From NCBI GenBank assembly GCA_049325275.1, contig JBMOLU010000075.1, forward strand, positions 62,001-126,000: 64,000 nucleotides of DNA. Direction: 5' to 3'. Source of the DNA: CAIQJJ01 sp049325275. GTDB taxonomy: Bacteria > Chloroflexota > Anaerolineae > Anaerolineales > UBA4823. Shown here piece after piece: positions 25,990 to 32,556 of the stretch (its first letter is position 1; each line of letters begins with the position of its first letter). Made by a program: the position numbers and the translations under genes. The notes below the pieces were generated by a model that was not told the origin of the DNA, ran no database searches, and saw nothing but the letters and a program-made list of their open reading frames with translations.

Positions 25990-28560
25990 ATGTCCAACGA
26001 TGACTTGACCCCTGTCCGCAAGCAATATCTCGAAATCAAACGCCAATATCCCACCAGCATTCTGTTCTTCCGCCTGGGCGATTTTTACGAGACCTTCGAC
26101 GAGGATGCCGAGACCGTGGCACGCGAACTGGATATCGTGCTGACTTCGCGCCCGGTGGGCAAAGGGATGCGCGTCCCCCTGGCGGGCATTCCTTACCACG
26201 CGCTCGAAAATTACCTGTCACGCCTGATCGAAAAAGGCTTTCACGTGGCGATCTGCGAGCAGGTTGGTGACGAACCGGTGAAGGGCATTTTTCCACGCAA
26301 GGTGACGCGCGTGGTCACCCCGGGGACCTTGATCGAGCCGAATCTGCTGCCAGGAGACGCCAACAACTACCTGGCCTGCGTGGTGATGGAAGACGAACGC
26401 GCCGGCGTGGCCTATGTGGACATTTCAACCGGCGAGTTTGCCGCCGCCGAGTTGAGCGGTACAGACTTGAAGACCGTGCTGCGTTCAGAGATAGCGCGCC
26501 TGCGTCCGGCGGAACTGCTTTTTCCGGATAGCCTGGCCTTACCCGATCATTTGCCCGGTCACCGTACGCCATGGGCCGCCTGGCGTTTCGAGCCTGGGCG
26601 TTGCCAGGAAGCATTGCGCCATCACTTCCAGGCCGCTTCGTTGGACGGGTTTGGGCTGCGCGGTTTGACGCTGGCGCAGTCTGCGGCTGGCGCCATTTTG
26701 CAGTACCTGGGTGACACACAGCCCGCCGCCTTGAGCCTGCTGACCGCCTTGAGTACCTACAGCCTGAGCGAGTTTATGACCCTGGATGCGGCCACGCGTC
26801 GCAACCTGGAACTGACGGAGACGATCCGCGGCGGCCATGTGAAGGGTTCGCTGCTCGACGTGCTCGACCATACCGTTACGCCAATGGGCAAACGTTTAAT
26901 GGCACAGTGGGTGAGCAAACCTTTGTTGGATGTGGACACGATTCTGCTGCGGCAAAACGGCGTGCAGTTCTTTGGCGAGCATGGCTTGCTGCGCGCCGAA
27001 CTGCGCGCCGCACTTAAACCCCTGGCCGACCTCGAACGAATCACAACGCGCGTCGTGGGTGCTACAGCGCAGCCGCGCGATCTGGTCGCCATGCGCAGTA
27101 CGTTGCAGAAACTGCCCGCTGTGAAAACGTTGTTCGATGCGCAGGGCGCCTCCGGCGGTTACCGGCCAGCGGACTTTTCTCTCTGCCTCGAAGAACTGGA
27201 CCTGCTCGAATCTTCCCTGGCCGATGAACCGCCTGCCACACTCGCCAATATCGGTATCGTCCGGACGGGATATTCTGCTGAACTGGATGGTGTCCTCGAG
27301 CGCTCGAAACATGCACGTGAGTGGATTGCCAACCTGGAAGCTGTCGAGCGCGATCGGACGGGGATCAAATCGCTCAAAGTCGGTTTCAACAAAGTCTTCG
27401 GGTACTACATCGAAATCTCTCACGCAAACACTGGCCTGGTGCCGGCGGAGTACATCCGTAAACAGACTTTGGTCAATGCCGAGCGTTATATCACGCCGGA
27501 GATGAAAGAGTACGAGACGCTCGTGCTCAACGCAGAAGAGCGCATTCACGAGATCGAGATGCGCCTGTTTCGAGAGCTGTGCGCCCGGTTGGCGAAATCG
27601 GCGTCGCTCCTCTTGGCTACGGCGCGCTGCCTGGCTGAATGGGATGTGCTCGCCTCGCTGGCGGAAGCCGCTTCTCTCGGAGGCTATGTGCGTCCCGAAG
27701 TGGTTGGCGACGACGCACTCGAGATTTTCGACGGCCGCCATCCGGTGGTTGAGCATCTGCTGCGTGACGAACGCTTCGTTCCCAACGACACCGTTTTTGC
27801 CGAAGGGGAGCGGGTGCAAGTGCTGACCGGCCCTAATATGAGCGGTAAATCGACCTTCTTGCGCCAGGTGGCCCTGATCGCTTTGATGGCGCAGATGGGC
27901 AGCTTTGTCCCGGCGGCCTCGGCGCGCATTGGTGTAGTGGATCGCATTTTCACCCGCATCGGCGCACAGGATGAAATTCACGCCGGACAATCCACCTTCA
28001 TGGTGGAAATGGTCGAGACGGCCAATATCCTCCACCATGCGACAGCGCGTTCGCTGCTCGTGCTCGATGAGATCGGGCGCGGCACGTCTACCTACGACGG
28101 CGTTTCGATCGCCTGGGCCGTGGTCGAGTACATTCACAATCACCCGCGTCTGCGCGCAAAGACGCTTTTTGCCACGCACTATCACGAACTGACCCAATTG
28201 GCCGACCTGTTGCCGGGGGTCTCCAATTACAATGTGGCCGTCAGTGAGACGGACGGCAGGGTCGTCTTTTTACACAAGATCGTACCGGGCGGCGCCGACC
28301 GTTCGTATGGCATTCACGTCGGGCAGCTGGCCGGCCTGCCGAAGCCCGTCGTGCAGCGGGCCGAAGAAATCTTACGCCAGTTGGAAAAATCTGCCGGCAA
28401 GGCGGTAAAGCTGAATCCCGATGCGCCCCGGCAGTTGGCCTTGTTTCCCGAAACTAACCCTCTGCTCGACGAGCTCAAGGCCATCGACGTCAACGAGCTT
28501 TCGCCCATCGAAGCGCTCAACAAATTGTTCGAGTGGCAGCGAAAGTACACCCCCTCGTAG
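25990..28560 (+). CDS. mutS: DNA mismatch-repair protein MutS
   Basis: 856 residues, the usual length. The mismatch-binding domain contains the Phe-x-Glu element FFRLGDFYETF near residue 27; connector, lever and clamp regions follow (FNKVFGYYIEISHANTGLVP). The ATPase domain has Walker A GPNMSGKST at about 614, then IFTRIGAQDEIHAGQSTFMVEM, Walker B LLVLDEIGRGTSTYDG and the helix-turn-helix region. The C-terminus ends in LNKLFEWQRKY, the tetramerisation tail typical of bacterial MutS. It recognises mispairs and recruits MutL; no mutL is nearby. A tandem palindromic repeat begins directly at its stop codon. Confidence 0.97.
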   Translation: MSNDDLTPVRKQYLEIKRQYPTSILFFRLGDFYETFDEDAETVARELDIVLTSRPVGKGMRVPLAGIPYHALENYLSRLIEKGFHVAICEQVGDEPVKGIFPRKVTRVVTPGTLIEPNLLPGDANNYLACVVMEDERAGVAYVDISTGEFAAAELSGTDLKTVLRSEIARLRPAELLFPDSLALPDHLPGHRTPWAAWRFEPGRCQEALRHHFQAASLDGFGLRGLTLAQSAAGAILQYLGDTQPAALSLLTALSTYSLSEFMTLDAATRRNLELTETIRGGHVKGSLLDVLDHTVTPMGKRLMAQWVSKPLLDVDTILLRQNGVQFFGEHGLLRAELRAALKPLADLERITTRVVGATAQPRDLVAMRSTLQKLPAVKTLFDAQGASGGYRPADFSLCLEELDLLESSLADEPPATLANIGIVRTGYSAELDGVLERSKHAREWIANLEAVERDRTGIKSLKVGFNKVFGYYIEISHANTGLVPAEYIRKQTLVNAERYITPEMKEYETLVLNAEERIHEIEMRLFRELCARLAKSASLLLATARCLAEWDVLASLAEAASLGGYVRPEVVGDDALEIFDGRHPVVEHLLRDERFVPNDTVFAEGERVQVLTGPNMSGKSTFLRQVALIALMAQMGSFVPAASARIGVVDRIFTRIGAQDEIHAGQSTFMVEMVETANILHHATARSLLVLDEIGRGTSTYDGVSIAWAVVEYIHNHPRLRAKTLFATHYHELTQLADLLPGVSNYNVAVSETDGRVVFLHKIVPGGADRSYGIHVGQLAGLPKPVVQRAEEILRQLEKSAGKAVKLNPDAPRQLALFPETNPLLDELKAIDVNELSPIEALNKLFEWQRKYTPS

Positions 28561-28655
28561 GGGCAAACCCGTGGATTTGCCCCAAATCCGTGGATTTGCC
28601 CAAATCCGTGGATTTGCCCAAATCCGTGGATTTGCCCAAATCCGTGGATTTGCCC
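28560..28655. repeat. Five tandem 18-bp palindromic units after mutS
   Basis: The unit CAAATCCGTGGATTTGCC is present in four exact head-to-tail copies (28583-28654), preceded by one variant copy (28564-28581) that together with its flank forms the perfect-looking palindrome GGGGCAAA...TTTGCCCC. Each unit is itself self-complementary (AAATCC/GGATTT). The first palindrome resembles the one at 11947-11968, suggesting local expansion of a dispersed terminator-like element. Confidence 0.9.
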
Positions 28656-28679
28656 TTCCACTTCTGCAGGAAGCCCTAT

Positions 28680-28700
28680 CCCGTTGAAAACGAGAGAACC
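28680..28700 (+). repeat. Short hairpin repeat, GAAAACGAGAGAACC variant
   Basis: Resembles the elements at 21815 and 40685: CCCGTT-GAA-AACGAG followed by AGAACC. It lies in the leader of the racemase gene, ending 19 bases before its start codon. Confidence 0.35.
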
Positions 28701-28718
28701 GAAAGGATACGGACAACG

Positions 28719-29414
28719 ATGAAAACCATTGGCCTGATCGGCGGCATGAGCTGGGAATCGACACTGGAATACTACCGCTTGATCAACGAGGGCGTCAAGG
28801 CCCGCCTGGGCGGCTACCATTCGGCGAAGTGCCTGCTCTATTCCGTCGATTTTGCCGAGATTGAAGCCTTGCAGCGCATCGGAGACTGGCCGCGTATGGC
28901 GCAGCTGCTCGGCGATGCGGCCCAGCGCCTGGAGTACGGCGGGGCCGATTTCTTGCTGCTTTGCACCAACACGATGCACAAAGTTGCCCCTGAGATGCAG
29001 GCTGCCGTCAATATTCCTTTGCTACACATTGCCGACGCTGCCGGAGATGCCATCCGGGCGGCAGGCTTACCGTGCGTGGGTCTGTTGGGGACCCGTTTTA
29101 CCATGGAGCAGGATTTCTATGCCGGGCGCCTGGAGCGCCAGCACGGCCTGCGCGTGCTCGTTCCCGATGAAGACGACCGCGCCTTCGTTCATGAGGTGAT
29201 TTTCGACGAGTTGGTTTTGGGGAAGATCGAAGCAGACTCGCGCGCCCGCTACGGTGAAATCATAGCCGGCCTGGTGGAACGGGGCGCACAGGGCATTCTT
29301 CTCGGGTGCACCGAAATCGGTTTGCTGGTCAGGCCTGAGGATAGCCGCGTGCCGCTGTTCGATACCACGCAGCTACATGCCCGCTGGGCCGTCAACCAGG
29401 CCCTAGCCGCTTGA
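28719..29414 (+). CDS. Aspartate/glutamate racemase family protein
   Basis: 231 residues from ATG 28719 with GAAAGGA upstream; the longer frame through the tandem repeat is not used. The N-terminal MKTIGLIGGMSWESTLEYY is the hallmark of the aspartate-racemase subfamily (RacX/YgeA). Two catalytic cysteines of this cofactor-independent racemase family are present: LLLCTNTMHK (about residue 86) and ILLGCTEIGLL (about 195). Substrate may be aspartate, glutamate or another amino acid; D-amino acids would feed cell-wall or biofilm functions. It is followed by the promoter of the non-coding RNA block. Confidence 0.92.
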   Translation: MKTIGLIGGMSWESTLEYYRLINEGVKARLGGYHSAKCLLYSVDFAEIEALQRIGDWPRMAQLLGDAAQRLEYGGADFLLLCTNTMHKVAPEMQAAVNIPLLHIADAAGDAIRAAGLPCVGLLGTRFTMEQDFYAGRLERQHGLRVLVPDEDDRAFVHEVIFDELVLGKIEADSRARYGEIIAGLVERGAQGILLGCTEIGLLVRPEDSRVPLFDTTQLHARWAVNQALAA

Positions 29415-29449
29415 CTTCTTCGAGGACTTTGCTTTTTTGCTCTGATTGC

Positions 29450-29478
29450 TTGACTCGCCTTCGATACCACCTTAGAAT
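29450..29478 (+). promoter_or_regulatory. Sigma70-type promoter of the candidate Y RNA
   Basis: TTGACT (29450-29455), a 17-base spacer and TAGAAT (29473-29478). The predicted start, seven bases downstream at about 29485, coincides with the first paired base of the hairpin, as expected for a stable non-coding RNA. Confidence 0.75.
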
Positions 29479-29484
29479 CAGGTT

Positions 29485-29552
29485 ACCTGGGCCAAAGCAG
29501 CCGGGTTATCCGGGTAGATTCCCCGGTTGCGCCCTTTGCCCAGGCCCTGCAT
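29485..29552 (+). ncRNA. Candidate Y RNA: hairpin with a bulged-C stem like the Ro-binding site
   Basis: The hairpin pairs CCTGGGC-C-AAAG (29486-29497) with CTTTGCCCAGG (29534-29544), leaving one bulged C at 29493. It continues after a 4-nt internal loop with an 8-bp stem (CAGCCGGG/CCCGGTTG) capped by 16 nt. Known Y RNAs bind Ro60 through a helix near their 5' end that carries a single bulged C; the 5' strand here, CUGGGC-C-AAAG, closely resembles CUGGUC-C-GAAG of human hY1. The adjacency to a Ro gene and the promoter starting at the stem support this identity. The 3' end is unknown: it may be released by cleavage before the tRNA-like module or remain joined to it. Confidence 0.65.
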
Positions 29553-29675
29553 GGGGCTATAGCTCAGTTGCCAGAGCGCCTGGATTCCGTCCCCAAACTC
29601 TTGACTGCTTCTGCGGGCCGGCGGTGGATGGTTATCTGGACCGGGTGGTCATGGGTTCAATTCCCATTAGCCCCA
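29553..29675 (+). ncRNA. tRNA-like module with a 57-nt expanded anticodon arm
   Basis: A cloverleaf with a perfect 7-bp acceptor stem (GGGGCTA/TAGCCCC), D stem GCTC/GAGC, 5-bp anticodon stem CCTGG/CCGGG (one G-U), TGGTC variable loop, perfect T stem ATGGG/CCCAT and T loop TTCAATT. Two things argue against an ordinary tRNA: the 7-nt anticodon loop is replaced by 57 nt (29584-29640), which can form a further 6-bp stem (CCGTCC/GGATGG), and the D loop AGTTGCCA lacks the usual GG pair. No CCA is encoded. Bacterial Y RNAs (YrlA) contain tRNA-mimicking modules, so I read this as part of a Y-RNA transcript rather than a split tRNA gene. It could also be a tRNA pseudogene with an insertion. Confidence 0.6.
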
Positions 29676-29686
29676 ACATGGATGCC

Positions 29687-29754
29687 GGGCCGGATGATGC
29701 GGTACTCCCACATCTCGACGGCCTGCTTTAGCGGGTGGTAGTACCCCCGGACCC
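29687..29754 (+). ncRNA. Third hairpin module downstream of the tRNA-like element
   Basis: GGG-CCGG (29687-29693) pairs with CCGG-A-CCC (29747-29754, one bulged A), followed by an asymmetric loop, GGTACT/AGTACC (6 bp) and CCAC/GTGG (4 bp with a mismatch), and a large apical loop. It may be the 3' domain of the same RNA or a leader element of the Ro mRNA. Confidence 0.4.
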
Positions 29755-29771
29755 GTATAAAGCGGTGTGGC

Positions 29772-29826
29772 CTTAACCCTGCTCGTAATGCTGCACTTTT
29801 TCTGCATAGCGTGTATGGGTTAGGCC
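29772..29826 (+). repeat. Dispersed palindromic repeat, copy C
   Basis: About 55 bp with outer arms GGCC-T-TAACCC and GGGTTA-GGCC pairing and an inner TGCA/TGCA pair around a T-rich loop. Reverse-complemented copy A (11991-12050) matches it closely: AACCCTGCTC-TAAT, CTTTTTCTGCA and CGTGTATGG-TTAGGC are shared. Confidence 0.7.
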
Positions 29827-29890
29827 CTTAAATGTCCCACACCCCGATTTTGCCCGGCATCATTTTTTTTTTCCAAGAGGGAGGTTGTCG

Positions 29891-31519
29891 ATGGCGCACA
29901 AAATCTATAACCTTTTTAACCGCAAAAAGAACTCACAAAACCAGCCGATTCCGGGCAGCGCACAAGTGCCGAACTCGGCGGGGGGGTATGCCTGGAAACT
30001 CGACGCCTGGGGGCAGTTGATGCGCTTTCTGGTGATGGGAACGGAAGGCGGCACTTACTACATTGCGGAATCCCAATTGACGCGTCAGAATGCGCAGGCG
30101 GCCTTGGCTTGTCTGCAAGCAGACTCCCGGCGTTTCGTCGATACCGTGGTCGATGTGTCGTCCCGAGGCCGAGCTTACAAAAATGATCCGGCGTTGTTTG
30201 CCTTGGCCCTGGCGGCTGCGGCAGAAGACCCGGCGGCGCGCCGGTACGCACTCGAAGCGCTGCCGCAGGTGGTGCGTATCGGCACGCACTTGTTTCACTT
30301 CGCCGAGTACGTGAACGGCCTGCGCGGCTGGGGACGTAGCTTACGGCAGGCGATTGCACGCTGGTATAACGACCAACCTGCCGAGAAGCTGGCCTTTCAA
30401 CTGGCAAAGTACCAGCGCCGCGATTCTTGGAGCCACCGGGACCTGCTTCGCCTGGCTCACCCCGTGCCCCCTACGGACGAGCATGCTTCTTTGTATCGCT
30501 GGGCCGCCGGTAAAAGTGTGCCGATCGAGCGGCTGGCTGGCCTGGTGCAGTGCCTTGAACGCATGCGGTCGGCAACCGGTGAAAACGATGTGGCTGCGCT
30601 GGTACGGGAATACCAGGCCCCACGTGAAGTTGTGCCGACGGAATACCTGACTTCGCCACGCGTTTGGGATGCACTGCTGCCGGGCCTCGGCCTGACGGCG
30701 CTGCTGCGCAACCTGGGCAACCTGGGTAAATGTGGCCTCCTGCTGCCGGGAAATCGGGACGCAATCGATGCGGTCATCGTCCGCCTTTCCGGCGCAGAAG
30801 CCTTGCGTAAAGCGCGCCTGCACCCCATCCAGGTGTTGGCGGCCCTGATCACATACCGGCAGGGGCATGGCATGCGTGGCCGTGGAACGTGGCCGGTGGT
30901 TCCCCAGGTGGTTGGCGTCCTCAATGAAGCCTTTTCGTTGGCTTTCGAGAACGTCGTCCCCACCGGCAAGCGCTTGTACCTGGGACTGGATGTCTCCGGC
31001 TCGATGGGCATGGGCTGGATCGGTGGTGTTCCCGGTTTATCTCCACGGGCGGCCTCGGCGGCCCTCGCCATGATCGCCATGCAGACGGAGAAAAGCTACG
31101 TGATCAAAGGCTTTCAGGATCGCATGCTCCCGCTGGCGCTGCACCCACAAATGGGCCTGGATGACGTCGTCCGGGCGATCAGCGATTTGCCGTTTGGGCG
31201 TACCGATTGCGCACAGCCCATGTTGGATGCATTGCAGCATAACCTGGCAATTGATGCCTTCGTGGTTTATACGGATAGCGAAACCTGGGCCGGGAGCATT
31301 CACCCGGCGCAGGCACTGTGGCAGTACCGCCAAAAGACGGGCATCCCTGCAAAGTTGATCGTTGTTGGCATGACGGCCAACAAGTTCACTATCGCAGACC
31401 CTGGGGATGCCGGTATGTTGGATGTGGTCGGCTTTTCTACCGATACGCCTGCCGCAGTGGCAGATTTCGTTGCCGATCGCCTGGGGACGGGGGCGGCAGA
31501 GGCCGTGGTGGACGGCTAA
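29891..31519 (+). CDS. rsr: Ro60 orthologue (TROVE-domain RNA-binding protein, Rsr)
   Basis: 542 residues from ATG 29891 after GGGAGG. Residues about 15-345 form the TROVE domain, a HEAT-like helical ring: WKLDAWGQLMRFLVMGTEGGTYY is its typical opening, followed by FVDTVVDVSSRGRAYKNDPALFALALAA and LGLTALLRNLGNLGK. A von Willebrand A domain follows (about 360-535) with an intact metal-ion site: DVSGSMG near residue 366, and YTDSETW near 460. Ro binds the 3' ends of misfolded RNAs through the ring and Y RNAs on its outer surface. In Deinococcus it works with exonucleases in rRNA maturation and starvation or UV recovery. The structured RNA block immediately upstream is its probable ligand. Confidence 0.95.
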   Translation: MAHKIYNLFNRKKNSQNQPIPGSAQVPNSAGGYAWKLDAWGQLMRFLVMGTEGGTYYIAESQLTRQNAQAALACLQADSRRFVDTVVDVSSRGRAYKNDPALFALALAAAAEDPAARRYALEALPQVVRIGTHLFHFAEYVNGLRGWGRSLRQAIARWYNDQPAEKLAFQLAKYQRRDSWSHRDLLRLAHPVPPTDEHASLYRWAAGKSVPIERLAGLVQCLERMRSATGENDVAALVREYQAPREVVPTEYLTSPRVWDALLPGLGLTALLRNLGNLGKCGLLLPGNRDAIDAVIVRLSGAEALRKARLHPIQVLAALITYRQGHGMRGRGTWPVVPQVVGVLNEAFSLAFENVVPTGKRLYLGLDVSGSMGMGWIGGVPGLSPRAASAALAMIAMQTEKSYVIKGFQDRMLPLALHPQMGLDDVVRAISDLPFGRTDCAQPMLDALQHNLAIDAFVVYTDSETWAGSIHPAQALWQYRQKTGIPAKLIVVGMTANKFTIADPGDAGMLDVVGFSTDTPAAVADFVADRLGTGAAEAVVDG

Positions 31520-31557
31520 ACCTTGGGTCGGTGGGTATTTTATTTGGGGGTTGTCGT

Positions 31558-31584
31558 TTGCACATTTCCTGCACAAACTTTGCA
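31558..31584 (+). promoter_or_regulatory. Shared TTGCACA-type motif, copy 2
   Basis: Matches the minus-strand element at 23755-23781 at 25 of 27 positions. A TATGAT box lies about 20 bases downstream, similar to the arrangement at copy 1. It sits between the Ro gene and the small open frame at 31718. Confidence 0.45.
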
Positions 31585-31650
31585 TTCTGCCTTATGGTTT
31601 GCCGGTATGATTTGCTTGCCGGTTTGTTCGATTCGTAACTTCTCAATAAT

Positions 31651-31691
31651 GTGGGTACTTTGTGCGGGCTTCGCCCGCACAAAGTACCCAC
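31651..31691. terminator. 19-bp perfect hairpin downstream of the Ro gene
   Basis: GTGGGTACTTTGTGCGGGC and its exact complement are separated by only TTC. There is no T-run on either side, so it may be a factor-independent pause, a processing signal or a palindromic mobile repeat rather than a classical terminator. Confidence 0.6.
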
Positions 31692-31717
31692 GCTCCCCCT
31701 ACTTTTAGGAGGCCACC

Positions 31718-31825
31718 ATGAGTGTCAAAAGGTTATTCTGCAGCGGGATGTCCTTGCTTTTGGTTGTTTTTCTCAGTGGGAAACCGGCCAGTGGGCACTC
31801 GGTATCGAACTCAAGACCGGCGTGA
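31718..31825 (+). CDS. Possible 35-residue peptide or remnant of a broken secreted-protein gene
   Basis: An ATG with an ideal AGGAGG six bases upstream opens a 35-codon frame that begins like a signal peptide (positively charged MSVKRLF, then SLLLVVFLSG, then ASG). A different frame overlapping it continues to 31878 and reads ETGQWALGIELKTGVTGGGK, which looks more like folded-protein sequence than the end of this frame does. The simplest reading is either a short secreted peptide or a frameshifted pseudogene of a small secreted protein. It lies after the 19-bp hairpin and runs convergently into a GNAT gene. Confidence 0.3.
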   Translation: MSVKRLFCSGMSLLLVVFLSGKPASGHSVSNSRPA

Positions 31826-31864
31826 CGGGCGGTGGAAAGTGCGAAGCGCAGGTAGGCCACGACA

Positions 31865-32341
31865 TCAAATTATGGTAGCCCCGCGCAACAGGCGCTTGCG
31901 CATTGCCAGCGCATAATCCTGATACCCTGACGCCCGGTAAACCAACTGGGCGTCAGTATTTTTTAAGCCTGCCAGCAGCATCACCTGGTTGGCGCCACGC
32001 TGCCGGGCAAGATTCTCGACGCCGCGCAACATGGACCGTTCGGTGTCACCATTGCGGTAGCCGCCCTCGATGTAAAATTCGATGATCTCCGCCTGCGGCG
32101 CGTTGCCGAACAACGCCTGGGAAACCCGCACGCAGGCCAGCCCAACGATTTCCTCCCCCTGGCATGCCAGGAGCGCCGTTTCCAGGCCGTTCAACCCTTT
32201 CAGGCGCGCGGCAGCCTGGGCCGGGCTAACGCTTTCGTTGTTGAACAGGCTCATCAGACGGGCCAGTTCGGCGGCATCCTCCGGCGTCGCCGGGCGAACT
32301 TGCGGATCGTCTTGATCCGGGGGGCGTACTTCTTGTGTCAT
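31865..32341 (-). CDS. GNAT-family N-acetyltransferase
   Basis: 158 residues. An N-terminal strand-helix QVRPATPEDAAELARLMSLF is the usual GNAT opening, followed by EEIVGLACVRVSQALFGNAPQAEIIEFYIEGGYRNGDTERSML. The acetyl-CoA loop (normally R/Q-x-x-G-x-G) is degenerate here as YRNGDTER, so activity is less certain than in the 17350 gene. The C-terminal region GANQVMLLAGLKNTDAQLVYRASGY is typical. No specific substrate can be inferred. Confidence 0.8.
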   Translation of the reverse strand: MTQEVRPPDQDDPQVRPATPEDAAELARLMSLFNNESVSPAQAAARLKGLNGLETALLACQGEEIVGLACVRVSQALFGNAPQAEIIEFYIEGGYRNGDTERSMLRGVENLARQRGANQVMLLAGLKNTDAQLVYRASGYQDYALAMRKRLLRGATII

Positions 32342-32422
32342 CTCGATCTCCTTACGTTAGCGTGTATTCTGTTAATTGCATTCTACACGGTAATGAAACC
32401 CTTGTCAAGGCAGGAGAAAAAC

Positions 32423-32537
32423 CCGGAAGTTTGATGTTGATGCGTACCGCATCAACATCAAACTTCCGGCGCTGTCAAAGGCGGAAGCGCAAGAAAGGCC
32501 TGCAAAGGTCCGTAAACCGGATCTTTGCAGGCCTTTC
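32423..32537. repeat. Two adjacent very long hairpins
   Basis: The first has a perfect 22-bp stem (32423-32444 with 32448-32469) and a 3-nt loop. The second has a 20-bp stem with one G-T pair (32493-32512 with 32518-32537) and a 5-nt loop. They fill the space between the start of the GNAT gene and the 3' end of the GH67 gene. The second could terminate GH67 transcription, but neither has a T-run. Confidence 0.8.
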
Positions 32538-32556
32538 GGGGAAAGGGCGGGGTGTC

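Larger units (their letters stand above)
29415..29890. other. 476-bp non-coding block: promoter, structured RNA modules and palindrome ahead of the Ro gene
   Basis: No plausible protein-coding gene. The block holds in order a promoter (29450-29478), a bulged-C hairpin (29486-29544), a tRNA-like module (29553-29675), a further hairpin (29687-29754), palindromic repeat copy C (29772-29826) and a run of ten T before the Ro ribosome-binding site. The density of structure is unlike any other spacer in the window. Confidence 0.85.

Noticed and set aside
26896..28197. A 433-codon open frame antisense to mutS
   Set aside because: It lies entirely inside mutS, has no recognisable domain, and shows the composition expected from the complementary strand of a GC-rich gene.
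28560..28655. Possible CRISPR array
   Set aside because: The 18-bp units are contiguous with no unique spacers, and no cas gene is nearby.
29553..29675. An ordinary tRNA gene
   Set aside because: The anticodon loop is replaced by 57 nt, the D loop lacks GG and no consistent anticodon can be named; kept instead as a tRNA-like RNA.
21906..29731. A 13-base exact match (GGCCTGCTTTAGC) between two spacers
   Set aside because: In a 64-kb window a match this short is expected many times by chance.
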